64,000 nucleotides of DNA from Centroberyx gerrardi (GCF_048128805.1 NC_135997.1:8451116-8515115); one strand, 5' to 3'; positions 25,699-35,319 are shown, counted from the stretch's first letter. Translations and numbers: made by a program. Notes: generated by a model from the letters alone, not told the origin.

Positions 25699-26283
25699 TT
25701 CTTTCTCTCTCTCTCAGCAGGCCAGGAGAGCTTCAACTCGCGCTCCCTGGCCCTGCAGGCCCAGAAGAAGATCCTGAGTAAGATGGCGACCATGGTGGTG
25801 GCCAACATGCTGACGGACGACACCAGCAGCGAGATCCTGGACGAGCTCTACAAGGCCAGCCGGGAGTTCACCAAGAGCAAGAAGGAGGCCCACAAGATCA
25901 TCAAGGACGTCATCAAGATCGCCCTCAAGATCGGCATCCTCTACCGCAACCACCAGTTCAGCCCCGACGAGCTGGACACGGTGGAGCGCTTCAAGAAGAA
26001 GATGAACCAGGCGGCCATGACGGCGGTCAGTTTCTACGAGGTGGAGTACACCTTTGACAGGAATATTCTGTCGGAGCTGCTGCTGGAGTGCAGGGACCTG
26101 CTTCACGCCCTGGTCGAGCAGCACCTGACCGCACGCTCGCACGCGCGGATCGACCACGTCTTCAACCATTTTGCCCACGGCGAGTTCCTGGCGGAGCTGT
26201 ACGGGGACGGAGAGGAGTACAGACTCTCTCTGAGGAAGATTTGCCACGGCATCAACAAACTGCTGGACGAAGGAACACTTTAA
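6440..26283 (+). CDS. tnfaip8l3: TNF alpha-induced protein 8-like 3 (TIPE3), whole gene span
   Basis: Two coding exons, 6440-6485 and 25721-26283, join in phase to encode about 202 residues. The human core isoform is about 204. The N-terminus [11 protein letters not shown] matches the conserved TIPE3 start and distinguishes it from TNFAIP8, TIPE1 and TIPE2. Residues 24-37 ([14 protein letters not shown]) form the first helix of the TIPE homology domain. Further family hallmarks are [51 protein letters not shown] and the C-terminal GINKLLDE. Known TIPE3 is a cytosolic/plasma-membrane carrier that binds PtdIns(4,5)P2 and PtdIns(3,4,5)P3 in a hydrophobic cavity and promotes PI3K-AKT signalling. 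That role is inferred here by orthology. The start codon has A at -3 and G at +4. Intron 1 is 19.2 kb. Confidence 0.93.
6696..6750. repeat. Short inverted repeat (17-bp arms)
   Basis: ACAGAGTTGAACCTTTT at 6696-6712 is complementary, with one mismatch, to AAAAGGTACAACTCTGT at 6734-6750, with a 21-base loop. It looks like the core of a small palindromic repeat rather than a gene-regulatory hairpin. Confidence 0.6.
7347..7382. repeat. (CA)n microsatellite
   Basis: Pure CA run of about 36 bases inside tnfaip8l3 intron 1. It gives rise to spurious Thr-His and Cys-Val reading frames on both strands. Confidence 0.93.
8800..8839. repeat. (CT)n microsatellite
   Basis: About 40 bases of pure CT on the + strand inside tnfaip8l3 intron 1. 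Confidence 0.93.
9044..9710. mobile_element. TTAA-bounded MITE family C, copy 2 of 2
   Basis: Same orientation and same internal block order as the copy at 4939-5567: a left end ttgaaggaaaattccaccct, then CCAGGAGTTATTTTGTGATG, TTTCCTGCATTTCCCAGAAT and GTCAAGAAAAAG, and a right end TTTTTTCCTTTAA. The right-hand TTAA is intact and the left one has drifted to TTGA. The two copies differ by many substitutions and small indels, so they are old separate insertions or an old duplication. Confidence 0.7.
9930..9996. repeat. (CA)n-rich microsatellite
   Basis: Interrupted CACACCCACACA and ACACACAC tract of about 65 bases in tnfaip8l3 intron 1. Confidence 0.85.
11360..11402. repeat. (TG)n microsatellite
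   Basis: About 42 bases of TG. Neighbouring CA runs occur near 10966-10991 and 11130-11162, and a TG run lies at 12066-12115. Confidence 0.93.
13167..13322. repeat. (CT)n and (AAAGG)n tandem repeats
   Basis: A CT run at about 13180-13222 is followed at about 13284-13320 by pentanucleotide AAAGG units. CA repeats follow at 13387-13403 and 13535-13600. Confidence 0.85.
14494..14738. repeat. Paired (CT)n and (GA)n tracts
   Basis: A CT tract at 14494-14550 and a GA tract at about 14660-14738 lie 110 bases apart. On one strand they are complementary and could pair as a long hairpin if transcribed in the intron. Confidence 0.85.
14875..14908. repeat. (AC)n microsatellite
   Basis: About 34 bases of pure AC repeat in tnfaip8l3 intron 1. 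Confidence 0.92.
15330..15541 (+). mobile_element. Probable 3' end of a truncated LINE
   Basis: The stretch ends with ccaggtttcccatttgggacaaataaaat, the pattern of the 3' untranslated hairpin and terminal AATAAA of fish L2/CR1/Rex1-type LINEs (a pyrimidine-rich arm facing a TGGGAC arm, then ataaa). It has no coding sequence left. The assignment rests on this tail motif only. Confidence 0.35.
16265..16346. repeat. (GA)n microsatellite, about 80 bp
   Basis: One of the longest uninterrupted GA arrays in the window, about 39 units. The + strand is wholly purine. Confidence 0.95.
16514..16903. mobile_element. Tc1/mariner-like MITE
   Basis: The left end (cactaccagtgaaatgtttg, then gacacacc) and the right end (ccaaacttttgactggtagt) are inverted copies. 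They match the CACTACCAGTCAAAAGTTTGG terminal repeat I know from fish Tc1-like elements. The left end abuts a TA dinucleotide, the Tc1 target site. The right TA has been lost in an adjoining TG microsatellite. The 390-bp interior encodes no transposase. Confidence 0.8.
18149..18226. repeat. (TG)n microsatellite
   Basis: About 50 bases of pure TG, then a degenerate tail with CGTG and AGGTG interruptions. Confidence 0.93.
18362..18421. repeat. (TG)n microsatellite
   Basis: Sixty bases of TG with a single A interruption near 18392, 135 bases downstream of another long TG run. Confidence 0.95.
18761..18788. repeat. Interstitial telomere-type repeat (CCCTAA)n
   Basis: CCTAACCCTAACCCTAACCC and continuing, about 4.5 perfect copies of the vertebrate telomere hexamer on the C-rich strand. 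Degenerate CCCTAA-like words recur near 22636-22705 and 29032-29115, and TTAGGG-like words occur near 11890-12010. The tract is too short to be a functional telomere. Confidence 0.85.
19240..19645 (+). mobile_element. LINE reverse-transcriptase fragment with (TCTTA)n tail
   Basis: The + strand frame from about 19262 includes [20 protein letters not shown] and [16 protein letters not shown]. These are the post-catalytic reverse-transcriptase signatures (LN..KTKE and F+YLG..ID..L.F) of L2/CR1/Rex1-type non-LTR retrotransposons. Directly afterwards come gacaataaagtttttct and a TCTTA pentamer tail at about 19612-19640, typical of a LINE 3' end. The catalytic domain is missing upstream and most of the region between the two motifs and the tail is deleted, so this is a dead fragment. 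Confidence 0.75.
19907..20509. mobile_element. CACTGCA-ended MITE, copy 2 of 3
   Basis: It starts CACTGCAGGAAATGTG and ends ACATTTTTTGCAGTG, in inverted relation. Internal words AACAAGTCA, AACAAGTGAAAAATGAGCCA and ATGGGGTGAGATCATTTT match the copies at 1164-1426 and 34805-35184. This copy is longer (about 600 bp) and could hold a nested insertion. No transposase frame is seen. Confidence 0.6.
21035..21071. repeat. (TG)n microsatellite
   Basis: About 36 bases of TG in tnfaip8l3 intron 1. Confidence 0.93.
21530..21613 (-). repeat. tRNA-like sequence, possible SINE head or tRNA pseudogene
   Basis: Read on the - strand, the ends GCTGATA and TACCAGC can pair at six of seven positions like an acceptor stem. 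There is an A-box-like TGATAGCTCGC and a strong B-box-like GGATTCGAATCC near the 3' end. The spacing, at 84 nt with an extra insertion before the A box, is too loose for a functional tRNA, and no clear anticodon arm was found. A tRNA-derived SINE head is the likelier reading. Confidence 0.35.
22097..22546. mobile_element. TTAA-flanked hairpin MITE
   Basis: The element is bounded by TTAA at 22097-22100 and 22543-22546. The left arm carries GGGTTGTGTAGCTTCGTGG, TATATAGCCCCAAAATCG and GATTCTCTGTTAT. The right arm carries their near-complements in reverse order: GATTACAGAGAATCACC, TTTTGGGGTTATATCATGG and AAGCTACACAACCC. The arms are more than 50 bp long. There is no coding sequence. TTAA ends point to a piggyBac- or Kolobok-mobilised element (inference). 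Confidence 0.72.
24577..24930. mobile_element. Foldback MITE with 8-bp target duplication
   Basis: The element at 24585-24922 (338 bp) begins GGTAACACTTTACAATAAGG and ends with the exact reverse complement. It is flanked by identical 8-mers, CATATATT at 24577-24584 and 24923-24930, the target-duplication length of the hAT superfamily. Nearly the whole length is one palindrome around a short centre near 24760. Each arm contains a nested palindrome (GGGTTAGTTAATGCTTA...TAACTAACCC). The left arm has one extra 14-base unit, GCTTAATAAGCATT. It encodes nothing. Confidence 0.9.
25672..25720 (+). promoter_or_regulatory. tnfaip8l3: Microsatellite polypyrimidine tract and NAGNAG acceptor
   Basis: A CT microsatellite of about 45 bases runs directly into CAGCAG at 25715-25720. 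It therefore serves as the polypyrimidine tract of the last intron-exon boundary. Both AGs (25717 and 25720) keep the reading frame. The distal one gives glycine at the junction and the proximal one would insert one alanine. Confidence 0.8.
25721..26283 (+). CDS. tnfaip8l3: tnfaip8l3 coding exon 2 (terminal)
   Basis: 563 nt, starting in the split glycine codon and running to TAA at 26281-26283. It encodes the whole TIPE homology domain. The exon is markedly GC-rich compared with the AT-rich DNA around it, with C/G-ending codons dominant. The long antisense frame over it (25714-26328) is a by-product of that composition. Confidence 0.93.
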
Positions 26284-27216
26284 CCTTTCGCGTCTGACCT
26301 CTTTCACCTCTAGCTCAGCTTCCCCCATCCTCTTCTTGGCCTTTACCCTTGTTGCTCTCTCCTGCCTCCTTGTGTTTCTTTTTCATCCACGTTGCTCACC
26401 ACCCCTCGCCCCACTCGCATCCTTTCCCTTCTTTTTGCTCCCGTCTTCCTATATCTTCTGCATCCATTTCCATGGAGCTGGTTGCATCGTCCTGCTGCCG
26501 TGGTTCGATGAGGGGATTTTAGACTCTCTTCCCACTCAGCGGATCATTGCTGCGCACTGGGACAGCCTGAATCACGTCACATCATTATGCATTATAGCAT
26601 TCCAAGCCTTTCCCTTTGTGTACAAATGTATACTGTACCAATGGCCAAAAAAGCATAGGGATATTTGGACATGGAAGATAATCAGTAGTGTTTTTCTCAA
26701 TCTGCAGAGCCAATTTCTGTGATTTCCAGTCAGTTTTTTCAATATTTTCAGAGCATGAAGCTTAAGGGTTGAATTACATGAACATGCTGTAATGTACTTT
26801 TCTCCCTTATTTTCGCCTAAAGTGAGTGTCATAATGTCATGCAAATGCAGTGTTTATGAGCAGACCAAACCAATCAAAGTCTACAGTCACAATTTCCTGC
26901 CAAATGTATAAATGTATGGTCTTTCTGCACTGTCGAATGCCTTTATGACAACTCTTTCCTTGGTGTTGTGGGTTCCAAATAACTCAAAATTTTACCTTTG
27001 CACGGTACCACAGATGAAGTATGGTTTAGTACGGTTCCTTAAAGCCATACCAGGGACATTTCTGTCACTACAAGACGAACTACGGTGATTCTAGAAATAT
27101 TTTACATTTACAACGGCAGCTCCTTTGAATTACAGCTGCAGTAAAAATCCAGCATAAACAGTGTGTCCTCTGGATTGGCCTTGAAGGGCTTGGCAGTATG
27201 TGTATGCGTGTCGGTC

Positions 27217-27350
27217 TGTGTGTGTGTGTGTGTGTGTGTGTGTCTCTCTCTCTCTCTCTCTCTCTCCCTCTATCTCTCTCTCTTTCTCTCTCTCTCGCCC
27301 TCTCTCTGTGCGTGTGTATGTGTGTGTGTGTGTGTGCGCGCGCATATGTG
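27217..27350. repeat. (TG)n(TC)n(TG)n compound microsatellite
   Basis: A TG run, about 60 bases of interrupted TC, then a second TG/CG run ending in gcgcgcgcat. It produces several spurious long frames on both strands. Confidence 0.92.
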
Positions 27351-28383
27351 TTTGTATGGGATCCGCTTGAATCACGTGTTTGTACATAAGACCAACTCTG
27401 ACACAGTGTGTGTGTGTGTATTATGTGTCTGTGTCTATCTTCTCTACAAGGGTGTAACACTTGTCTTTTATTAAAGATTCCTTGTAAACAGATGTCAGTA
27501 TTTCTTTGGCAATTCTTTTGGTGGTAATAGATCCAACTGGAGGACAATTTCAGGAGGGACAAACTGCATTCTTCTTGCTGGCAGCCATCATTACAATTTT
27601 CTGTCATGTTAGATTTCTGTTTTCCTGCCTTTTACTGTTACCTGCCTTTCCCCTGGTCAAATCTGAACAAATCATCTACCAACTTTGACCTAGAAGTAGG
27701 CTACTCCTAGAATAGGCTCTCAGATTCATCGAGATATTGTAATAATTAAAGCCACTGTCGCATAGTTTTTGAGGGGAAACAGCCATCATGACAGAAAATG
27801 CATGGGTGCATCTGATGTGGAAAATAAGCCACAAATGGTGCGTTACTAGTCTCCTGCCCATTTGACACACATCATGCACATCAGGCATAAATTTGCCAAC
27901 ACGCATACTTGAAATGAGCAAGAAAATCAGTGGTTTGGCATTTTTGGTCCATTAGATGCCCTGTGGTCCGTTCTGCTCCCCTGTCCAGGAAAACATATTC
28001 CTGGATGCTTGATGTGACTCCAGCTGACTTACTCTCTCTACAGCTACAGGCAATCGAGAAGAAGTCGTCCAGTTTAATGTCTCTGTCTCCTTGTATAAAC
28101 ACTTAAAACAGACAGACCACCCATCTACTGAGCACCCATTTGCACACACACTCTCTCAGCTGGCTGGCAGACGTACATACACACATCGAGTCAATCATTT
28201 ATGTAGTTAAAGTTTTAATTGACTTAAAGAGAATAGTGGTGTTCACAGTCATAAACCTCACTTGCTTCTTTCCTTTGTTCTCTTTAGTTTCTGTCCTCTC
28301 TTCCTATTGGCCAGGATCTCCAGTTGATTCCAGCATCTTAAATCGGACTAATGGCCTGAACAGGGGAGACCTCACTCTGTCTG

Positions 28384-28387
<4 letters not shown>

Positions 28388-28436
<49 letters not shown>

Positions 28437-28459
28437 GTGTGTGTGTGTGTGTGTGTGTC
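28388..28459. repeat. (GA)n(TG)n compound microsatellite
   Basis: About 44 bases of GA followed by about 24 bases of TG. Confidence 0.93.
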
Positions 28460-28532
28460 AAATATAGAATGTATGCTCTATGAATTTATATGCTGCTGCA
28501 GAAGATGTGCACACATCCTTGTACTTCTATCT

Positions 28533-28930
28533 AGGGTTTGACTGATATAGGTTTCTGAAGGCCAATACCAATGCCGATAGCCAATATTTACTTAATATCT
28601 GTAAATGTTTCAATTTTCGTAAAAAAAAAAAAAAAAAAGTACCCATTGTTTCCCTTTGTGAACAATTCCCTAATTGTTCACAAAAAAACATATGTGAACA
28701 ATTAAGTAAATATATAAAATGTGCAAAGAAAATATTTCCACTTTCCCATAAAACTGATTTTATGTAGCTGTGGTCAGGGAGAAACCTCCATCATATCAGC
28801 AATGACCACATGACTGGCCAATGTTCAATATTGAATAAAATATTTAATATTTAATAAAAGCCCAATATATTGGCAAACCAAAATATTGGTATAACCCAAT
28901 ATTGTATATTATATCAAACCCAAATTGGTA
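28533..28930. repeat. Dispersed repeat family D, longer copy
   Basis: It starts agggtttgactgatataggt, matching a short copy at 55478-55516 (agggtttgactgatatgggt). It continues as AT-rich sequence containing repeated CCAATATT words near 28850-28910, a pattern common in fish interspersed repeats. No coding sequence is present. The boundary on the right is approximate. Confidence 0.5.
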
Positions 28931-29191
28931 TAACTCTGTCCTTATGAGGACCTTCCTTTGATTACATTAAACCTAACTGCCAGTCGACGGACGAAGCAGG
29001 GAGAGTCATCAAGATAGCTTTAACTTGCCTAACCATAACCATAACCATAACCCCATTAACCCTATTAAACCCTTACCCTACCCTAAACCTAATCCTAAAT
29101 CTAACCCTAATCCTAAACAAACAAACAAACAACGCAAAAATGTCCTCACTCAAAGCTCTACAACTCAAACTGGTTCTCACAAAGATAGAAG

Positions 29192-29223
<32 letters not shown>
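29192..29223. repeat. (AC)n microsatellite
   Basis: About 32 bases of AC. It is preceded at 29032-29115 by degenerate CCATAA/CCCTAA telomere-like words. Confidence 0.92.
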
Positions 29224-29226
<3 letters not shown>

Positions 29227-29494
29227 CCCGCAAGTGTCACAGAGGGTAAAAATACCGACTGTTGATGGATTGAGCGGCCTGGTTTAATGAACTCACAGAG
29301 CTGAGAGAGGCCGACCGAGAGGGAAGAGCGAGTCGACAGCATCATCACCGAGTGTCAGACTGACAGAGCGGCCCAGCTGCTGGAGAAAACATCATTAGGG
29401 AGTCGCAGGTTTGATCCCCATGACAGAAAATGGGTCCTATCAAAGAATCTTTGAGCCAAAAAATCCCTCCTGCCTCACTCACTGTAACTGCCTA

Positions 29495-29525
<31 letters not shown>

Positions 29526-32500
29526 GTGATCAATCAGTATGTACAACAACAAATGAATATATGCCATCAACTCCCTGAACCCCTCCTGTAATAATATATA
29601 CAACTCTTCCCACTCCCGAATTGACATTTAGGGAAGTTTGGATAATGAATAAACAAAAGATGAAAAGGAATTTAAATCATTTGAAGTTCTTTTAGTCCTT
29701 GACTTTAGGGTTTTTTCAATACATGCAAAAATGTAGCCTAATGTAAATATAAACCAGAATTAGCAGTGTGACAGAGGTACAGTAGCATGTTACCCACTTT
29801 GCTTGCAAACGATTCACAAGATGATTGAAATTTTATCTACCTATCTGTAAGTTTTATGACTGTATCTACTCCTTGTTCTTCCTCTGCAGAGACAGATGGG
29901 CAAGTGAAATCTGTAGACCTCTAGTGGCTCCCAAATGAAATGCTGGGAAATGGGGTTTTCATTTTGTTACGGCTGTTTTTTTTTTCTGTGAAGATTGCTG
30001 TTCAGATGGAAGACACAGATCAAAACAGAGCAGAGAAACTGCTGTGCCAGTGCTGTTTTATGAGCGCTGATGTTCAAATGAAAAACAAAAGCGGAGAAGC
30101 CACTCTTAAAAGGAGCTATTCACAAAGGGCTGGTGACCAGAGATAGCAATCTGAATGAAAATATGACTCTGCCTGCCCACACAAAGGCTTATCTGTCCCA
30201 AATAACCACAGGACGTCTTGGAAAACGCAGCACAAATGGAGTGTTCCTTGTATAATGTTTGAAAGGGCTGTAAATAGATGACATATCAAAAGCTTTTTCT
30301 CTCTGAATTTCCTCTGAAATGAATGGTAAGGTCGTAGCTCTGGTCTTTGAAGTCCTGCAACACTTCCCCTTGGCTCTGAAATAAACAGAAAATTCATGAT
30401 CAAGCCCTCCAGCTCTGTCTCGTTCTCTGAAGACAGGATCGGTTTAGATCTTCCCAGTGGAAAAGTATCACAAAAGCAACATACAAACCATAGAAAAAGA
30501 GAAATAAACATCCTGTCAACAGTGCTCCCCACCACCTCTCCACCCCCACACACACACTACACACACTTATACTATACACACACAGCCAGAGACTGATGAT
30601 CTGTGATACCTGATTGATCCCCAATTGATTAATTGTGATGTTTCTGTGTCTGTCTTACTCAAATTTTGCCCAACTATGATTATAAGTCATTCTGATATTG
30701 GCATTTGTTCTTTGTCTATAAGCCATATGAGTCAAATGCAGATAGATAACCACCATTCAGAAATGGTTGTAATGTTTTAAATCATGAAATGGACAATATG
30801 ATATTCTAAATATATTCACAACAATTCAGTCTCCAATAGGTGAACTCACAGACTCTTGTTAATAAAGTTCTAATAACATAGGCTTCTGATGGAATTTAGA
30901 AGTGACAAAAATATAGACTATATAGATAGAAATATAGAAATATAGACTAATACAGACCCTAGTGTGATTTGCATTTGCCTGTAATGCTGTAGCCTTGCTG
31001 CTCCATATTAAAGTAATCTCATAATCAGTGTCTTGTTTTCTCTTCTCTTACTTCTCTTTATTCTTTAGTTGTGGTTACTGCTGCACTGCGCATGTACATG
31101 TGTGATTTTTGGTGAAAGATAAGACTCCAATACATCCACAATACAATACATCCAGTAAACACAGGGTGGCACTGTATTCACAGACAGATCTGAGATCAGT
31201 CTCCTGATCAGACACAAACCCAAAACCAATAATAATTTTGTTGATGAAAATGATGCCTACAAATATTCATCAACAACCTGATTTGAGTCTTGATAAAAAC
31301 TCTTGAACTTCAATAATGATTATGACAGTAAAATTATACAATAATAAGCTGGCAAAAAAATTGAGTGAGCTGGATATGACCAAGAGCTTTTTAAAACTAA
31401 ACAAAAACTGAAATAGCCTGAATGACTAAACTGTGACAGAAACTAATAAATATTATGGTCAAATGATTGAGACTGAAACCACGTTGAATCACATTTCCCA
31501 ATAGTGTTATTCAGTCAATTCAAGTCAATTTTAAGGATAAAAGTAGTTATCTGAGACATTAAAATATCTAACAGTCTGAGAAAGAGGGGTGAAACAGAGT
31601 AATATTTACAGGAAAAAAGTATGTGTGTACATCCCATCCCAGTGAAGCATAAAGTTAGAAACCCCAGCCAAGCCACTTGTTTACAAGAGATGGGGTTTTT
31701 TTTGGTTGTTTTGGTATCTGAGGTCAACAAGTCGCTGTGAATGTCTTTTCTCTCAGCAGTGGAAGCTGTTGGATAAACAGGACACTTACGCCTATCCTCA
31801 GGGGGACTGATGTTTTTGTTTGTGTGACTACATGCTGGAGAGTTGTCAAGATGTCGGCCCTGGAGCAACGGGCAACAGAGTAAGAGTACCTTCACACCTA
31901 CTAAACACTAGATGTCAGTACAGACTCACTTTTCCACATAGCAGTGTGAGGATGTGCTGGGTCAGGAAATATCACAGTGAAGAATCATATCTGAAGGTGT
32001 GTGATGGATCAGTAAAATATAGATGAAGTGGCCAAATCAACTCCATGTAAAGTTGGGGAAAACTATAATCAGTACCACTGCCTATTTTCAAAATCTCACT
32101 TTGTCGACTTCAGAAAACTTTGCTGTTTTCTGAAGCCTTTGGTTATTATGTTGTGTATAGGTTTGTATGTGTATGTGTATGTGTATGTATGTATGTATGT
32201 GTATATAAGTATGCATATCTAATTCTAATAATAATGATAATAATTTGCATCATGTCCTGAATCTTCCGTGTCCTGTAGTCTTCATACTGGACTGAGTGTC
32301 TGATCGGTCCTTGGCGGCGCTCCGGCTCTGAGACTGCTGAGGCAGGCAGAGGACAGGAAGTAGGCTACAGTCGTCCCGCAGAGGGTGGCACACATCCCAT
32401 CCTGCACCGCACAAAACACAACTGCTCTGTCCCGCCTGTCCAAAACACACAATAACACTAATTATTTCATCATATATTGGTGGCAGAATTGTAGGGTTTC

Positions 32501-32570
32501 TTCTTAATAGTGTATGTGCTATACTGTATAAAGCTGTAATCTAGTTTTAAACCATCAGAACAGTGTTGGT

Positions 32571-32571
<1 letters not shown>

Positions 32572-32622
<51 letters not shown>
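32572..32622. repeat. (TG)n microsatellite
   Basis: About 50 bases of uninterrupted TG in the tnfaip8l3-scg3 intergenic region. Confidence 0.95.
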
Positions 32623-32624
<2 letters not shown>

Positions 32625-33274
32625 GTTGGCCACTGTGAGAATCTCTACAAATTGTTACTCCTTAGAATTGAATATTGTATTGCCTATTGTATGATATGCA
32701 TAATGTAAAGTTAAACAGTTTTTATGTCTGAATTCAATATTAAAGACAATGATAATTTTGCTGATTCTTTTTTATACGTTCAAGGAACTGGGGCAGAATG
32801 TTTTTTTGTTTTTTTTTCCAACAAAATGAACCCGGTTTGCATGAGACAAATAGCTTGAGGAAGAAATTTATTAACATGAATAGTGTATCCCATATAGATA
32901 GATTGTCTTGGCTGGTAACTGTGATCATGTTAAATTCCATGGGAAAAAGATTGTGTAGGCTACATCAGTAAATAGCTGTGGATATATAAACGTGTGAATA
33001 CTGTTCATCATGTTGCCCACTGCTGTACAGGAACATGCATCATGTTTCCTGTGCTGACCAGACTGAAAACCACATTGTGAATGTTCAGCCCACTGCTAAA
33101 TTAATTTTGCACCTCATTTTCTGCTCTGTCTTTTCCTTTATGTGCATTACTAGACTGACCTGACTGACGGTTTAAGGATGAATGTGCTGCTCATGGCTTG
33201 AATGATGTTATGTATGATGTGTACAGTGTTTTCTATGCTGACCTTTACTAACTGAAACTTTTCTAATAAACGGT

Positions 33275-33446
33275 GACATATCATATCATATTGTATCGTA
33301 TCATATTGTTTCATATCGTATCGTATCGCACTGTTTCGTATCATATAATTTTGTATTGTTTTGTATTGAATTGTATTGTATCATACTGCATGGTACGGCA
33401 TGGCATGGCATCGTATTGTATTGCATTGTATTGCTTAGTATGGGAT
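33275..33446. repeat. Degenerate pentanucleotide array (TATCA/TATTG-type)
   Basis: About 170 bases built of drifting five-base units (tatca, tattg, tatcg, catgg). The order suggests an old pentamer satellite that has diversified from left to right. It yields artificial frames rich in Tyr, Ser and Ile. Confidence 0.85.
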
Positions 33447-34149
33447 CAATATGACCCAGTGAAAGAGAAAGCGGGACTGAAACAGATAAGTGCTTCACAG
33501 AGGGATGTCTCCCACACACACACACACACACACATTAATCAATCACCACACACAGCCCAATGATACATTGCAAATTAACAGAATTGAACTCCTAACTGCC
33601 GGTAGTGTGTGTATGAAAAAGAACAGTTGCTGTCTTGACAACATTAAAACATGGCTACAAAGGAAAAGTATTGAAATGAATTGTTCATTCCAGTTTGCTG
33701 GTTGTGATAACAGCGAGCCAGTGTGTGGTGGCAAGTGATGTGACTCCTGATCTGAGAGACAGACTGAGCTGTCCAGTCATTGACCAGGATGCAATTTAAT
33801 CCAACGCATAAGGCTTTCATAAACCAGAGGATTATTCTGTGACAGGCCAAATCATCTAAATCATATGCTTAATGCCACTAATGACTTGCTTGCTGTATCC
33901 CACCAGCCTGCTGTGATGGGTTCCCTACCCCATCTCTCTATGGGGGGTGGGGGGTGGGGTCCCAAACTTTATCATGACAAGGCCAGTCAGATAAAAGCAC
34001 ATTAGACCATGCAAACAGAGACAAGTCCTGCAGAAAGCACAGTCCATGCTCTCTAAGTCTGTGAACTCCCCCTCAACTGGCACTTGTTTCAGATAAAAAC
34101 CAACAGATACAAACACTCTTTTGTTCCCTTAGCCATCACTTTAATTTAC

Positions 34150-34357
34150 AGACATAACTAGAGAAATCCTGCTATTATTGCACACTGGCTTTTATTGCAC
34201 ACTTTATTGTATTGTATGTCTCTCACTTGTCATTGCCTACTTTCTCTGGTGGCTTTTTTTTGCATGCTGTGTCTTATGTTTTTCTACCTGCCTGCAAATC
34301 AGTTGCCCTCTGGGGACTAAATGAAGAACTGAACTGAACTGAATTGAACTGAACCCC
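34150..34357 (+). mobile_element. 5'-truncated LINE 3' end with (TGAAC)n tail
   Basis: The sequence gccctctggggactaaatga followed by a run of gaactgaactgaactgaatt is the typical terminus of fish L2/CR1-type LINEs, where a CCCYNTGGGGA hairpin precedes a short tandem tail. Only about 200 bases remain and no reverse-transcriptase sequence is present. Confidence 0.5.
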
Positions 34358-34804
34358 TGTTTGAAGATTTTGCCCCAAGGAACCCTATCTGGCAAGACTC
34401 TTATGACTTGGAAAATAATTGCTGTCTGTACTGTAAGTAGGCTAAGTGACACCTCTGATCAAAGCCGTCATCTTTATACACTATCATTTAGTGAATACAA
34501 TAAAAATGAAATTAAGCTTCTTCATATTGTTTGTCACTTTGGAAATAGGCCACTGGAAAGTCAACAGCCTAATGAAACCTATAAAATGCTCCCTGGGGGA
34601 TTTACATCTGGTTAGCAATACTGCGGGCCTATAAAACCCGAATGGTCATAAAATAGGCTAATATATCCTCCCCTTGTTTATGTGCCTAATTGTTTGCTGT
34701 TTTCATCCATTTAGTAGCGGTCGCTATTGACTGTGCGATCGAAGATGTACAACCATGACGCAGGTTGTGTCTGACGCACGACATGGGCGGATTTTCTGCT
34801 TATT

Positions 34805-35184
34805 CACTGCAAAAAATGTTCATCTCAACAAGTCATTTTAGTCTCATTTTCAGGTTTAAAATCAGAGTGAAACGTGAAAAGTTCTGCCAATGGGGTGAGA
34901 TGATTCAGCTTGTTTCCAATGCAGTGTCAGTGTCACTTGTGTCAGGAATTTTCCAGAAACAAGTGTCAATATCTTAAAACAAGGCAGGGGAAAAGCTCAT
35001 TCCGCCAGTATCGAGACAATTCCACTTTATTCAAGAAAATTGCTGTAACAAGTCGACTTGCATTGGAAGCAAGTGAAATTATCTCACTTCACTGGCAGGT
35101 TTTTTCACTTATCGCAAGAAAAATACGATTTTTAGAATCAATACTAGATGAAATGACCCGGTCAGATGGGTATTTTTTGCAGTG
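34805..35184. mobile_element. CACTGCA-ended MITE, copy 3 of 3, just upstream of scg3
   Basis: It starts CACTGCAAAAAATG and ends ATTTTTTGCAGTG, a perfect 12-13 bp terminal inverted repeat. Internal words AACAAGTCATTTTAG, CAATGGGGTGAGATGATT and AAGTGAAATTATCTCAC are shared with the copies near 1164 and 19907. The 8 bases on either side (tgcttatt and ttctcctc) do not match, so no target duplication remains. It ends only 428 bases before the scg3 start codon and may therefore lie in or next to its promoter. Confidence 0.72.
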
Positions 35185-35319
35185 TTCTCCTCCTCCTCCT
35201 CCTCCCCCTCCTAACGAGAGAAAGGGGGCAGGTCCTTTTGTAGTGGGCTCCATTACTGCCTCGGCAGGTGATGCTGCAGCTCACACGGGGCTTTAGAGTT
35301 GACAGCGAGCCTCCCTGCT

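Larger units (their letters stand above)
6486..25720 (+). other. tnfaip8l3: tnfaip8l3 intron 1 (19.2 kb)
   Basis: The intron starts GTAAG and ends in a long CT tract followed by CAGCAG. It contains no second gene that I can support. Its content is microsatellites, a second copy of the TTAA MITE (9044-9710), a Tc1-like MITE (16514-16903), a LINE fragment (19240-19645), a CACTGCA element (19907-20509), a tRNA-like repeat (about 21530-21613), a TTAA hairpin element (22097-22546) and a foldback MITE with 8-bp target duplications (24585-24922). Stretches between these are unique, AT-rich and without exon-like structure. Confidence 0.85.
26284..34804. other. Intergenic DNA between tnfaip8l3 and scg3, including the tnfaip8l3 3' UTR
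   Basis: The first part must hold the tnfaip8l3 3' untranslated region. Its end is not obvious. An ATTAAA at 27470-27475, about 1.2 kb past the stop, is one possible signal. The rest contains microsatellites, TE fragments and AT-rich unique DNA. I found no exons of CYP19A1, GLDN or DMXL2, which lie between the orthologous genes in human. Confidence 0.6.

Noticed and set aside
25714..26328. Long antisense open frame over tnfaip8l3 exon 2
   Set aside because: It mirrors a GC-rich real exon, is rich in Leu, Val and Arg as expected from antisense codons, and lacks any domain I recognise.
27080..27607. 175-codon - strand frame with His-Thr and Arg-Glu runs
   Set aside because: It is dominated by CA and GA microsatellites.
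30116..30553. 145-codon - strand frame
   Set aside because: Its composition has no domain or conserved motif I could recognise and no fitting splice partners were found. It is probably chance.
33273..33563. Apparent Tyr/Ile-rich protein
   Set aside because: It comes from a degenerate pentanucleotide array.
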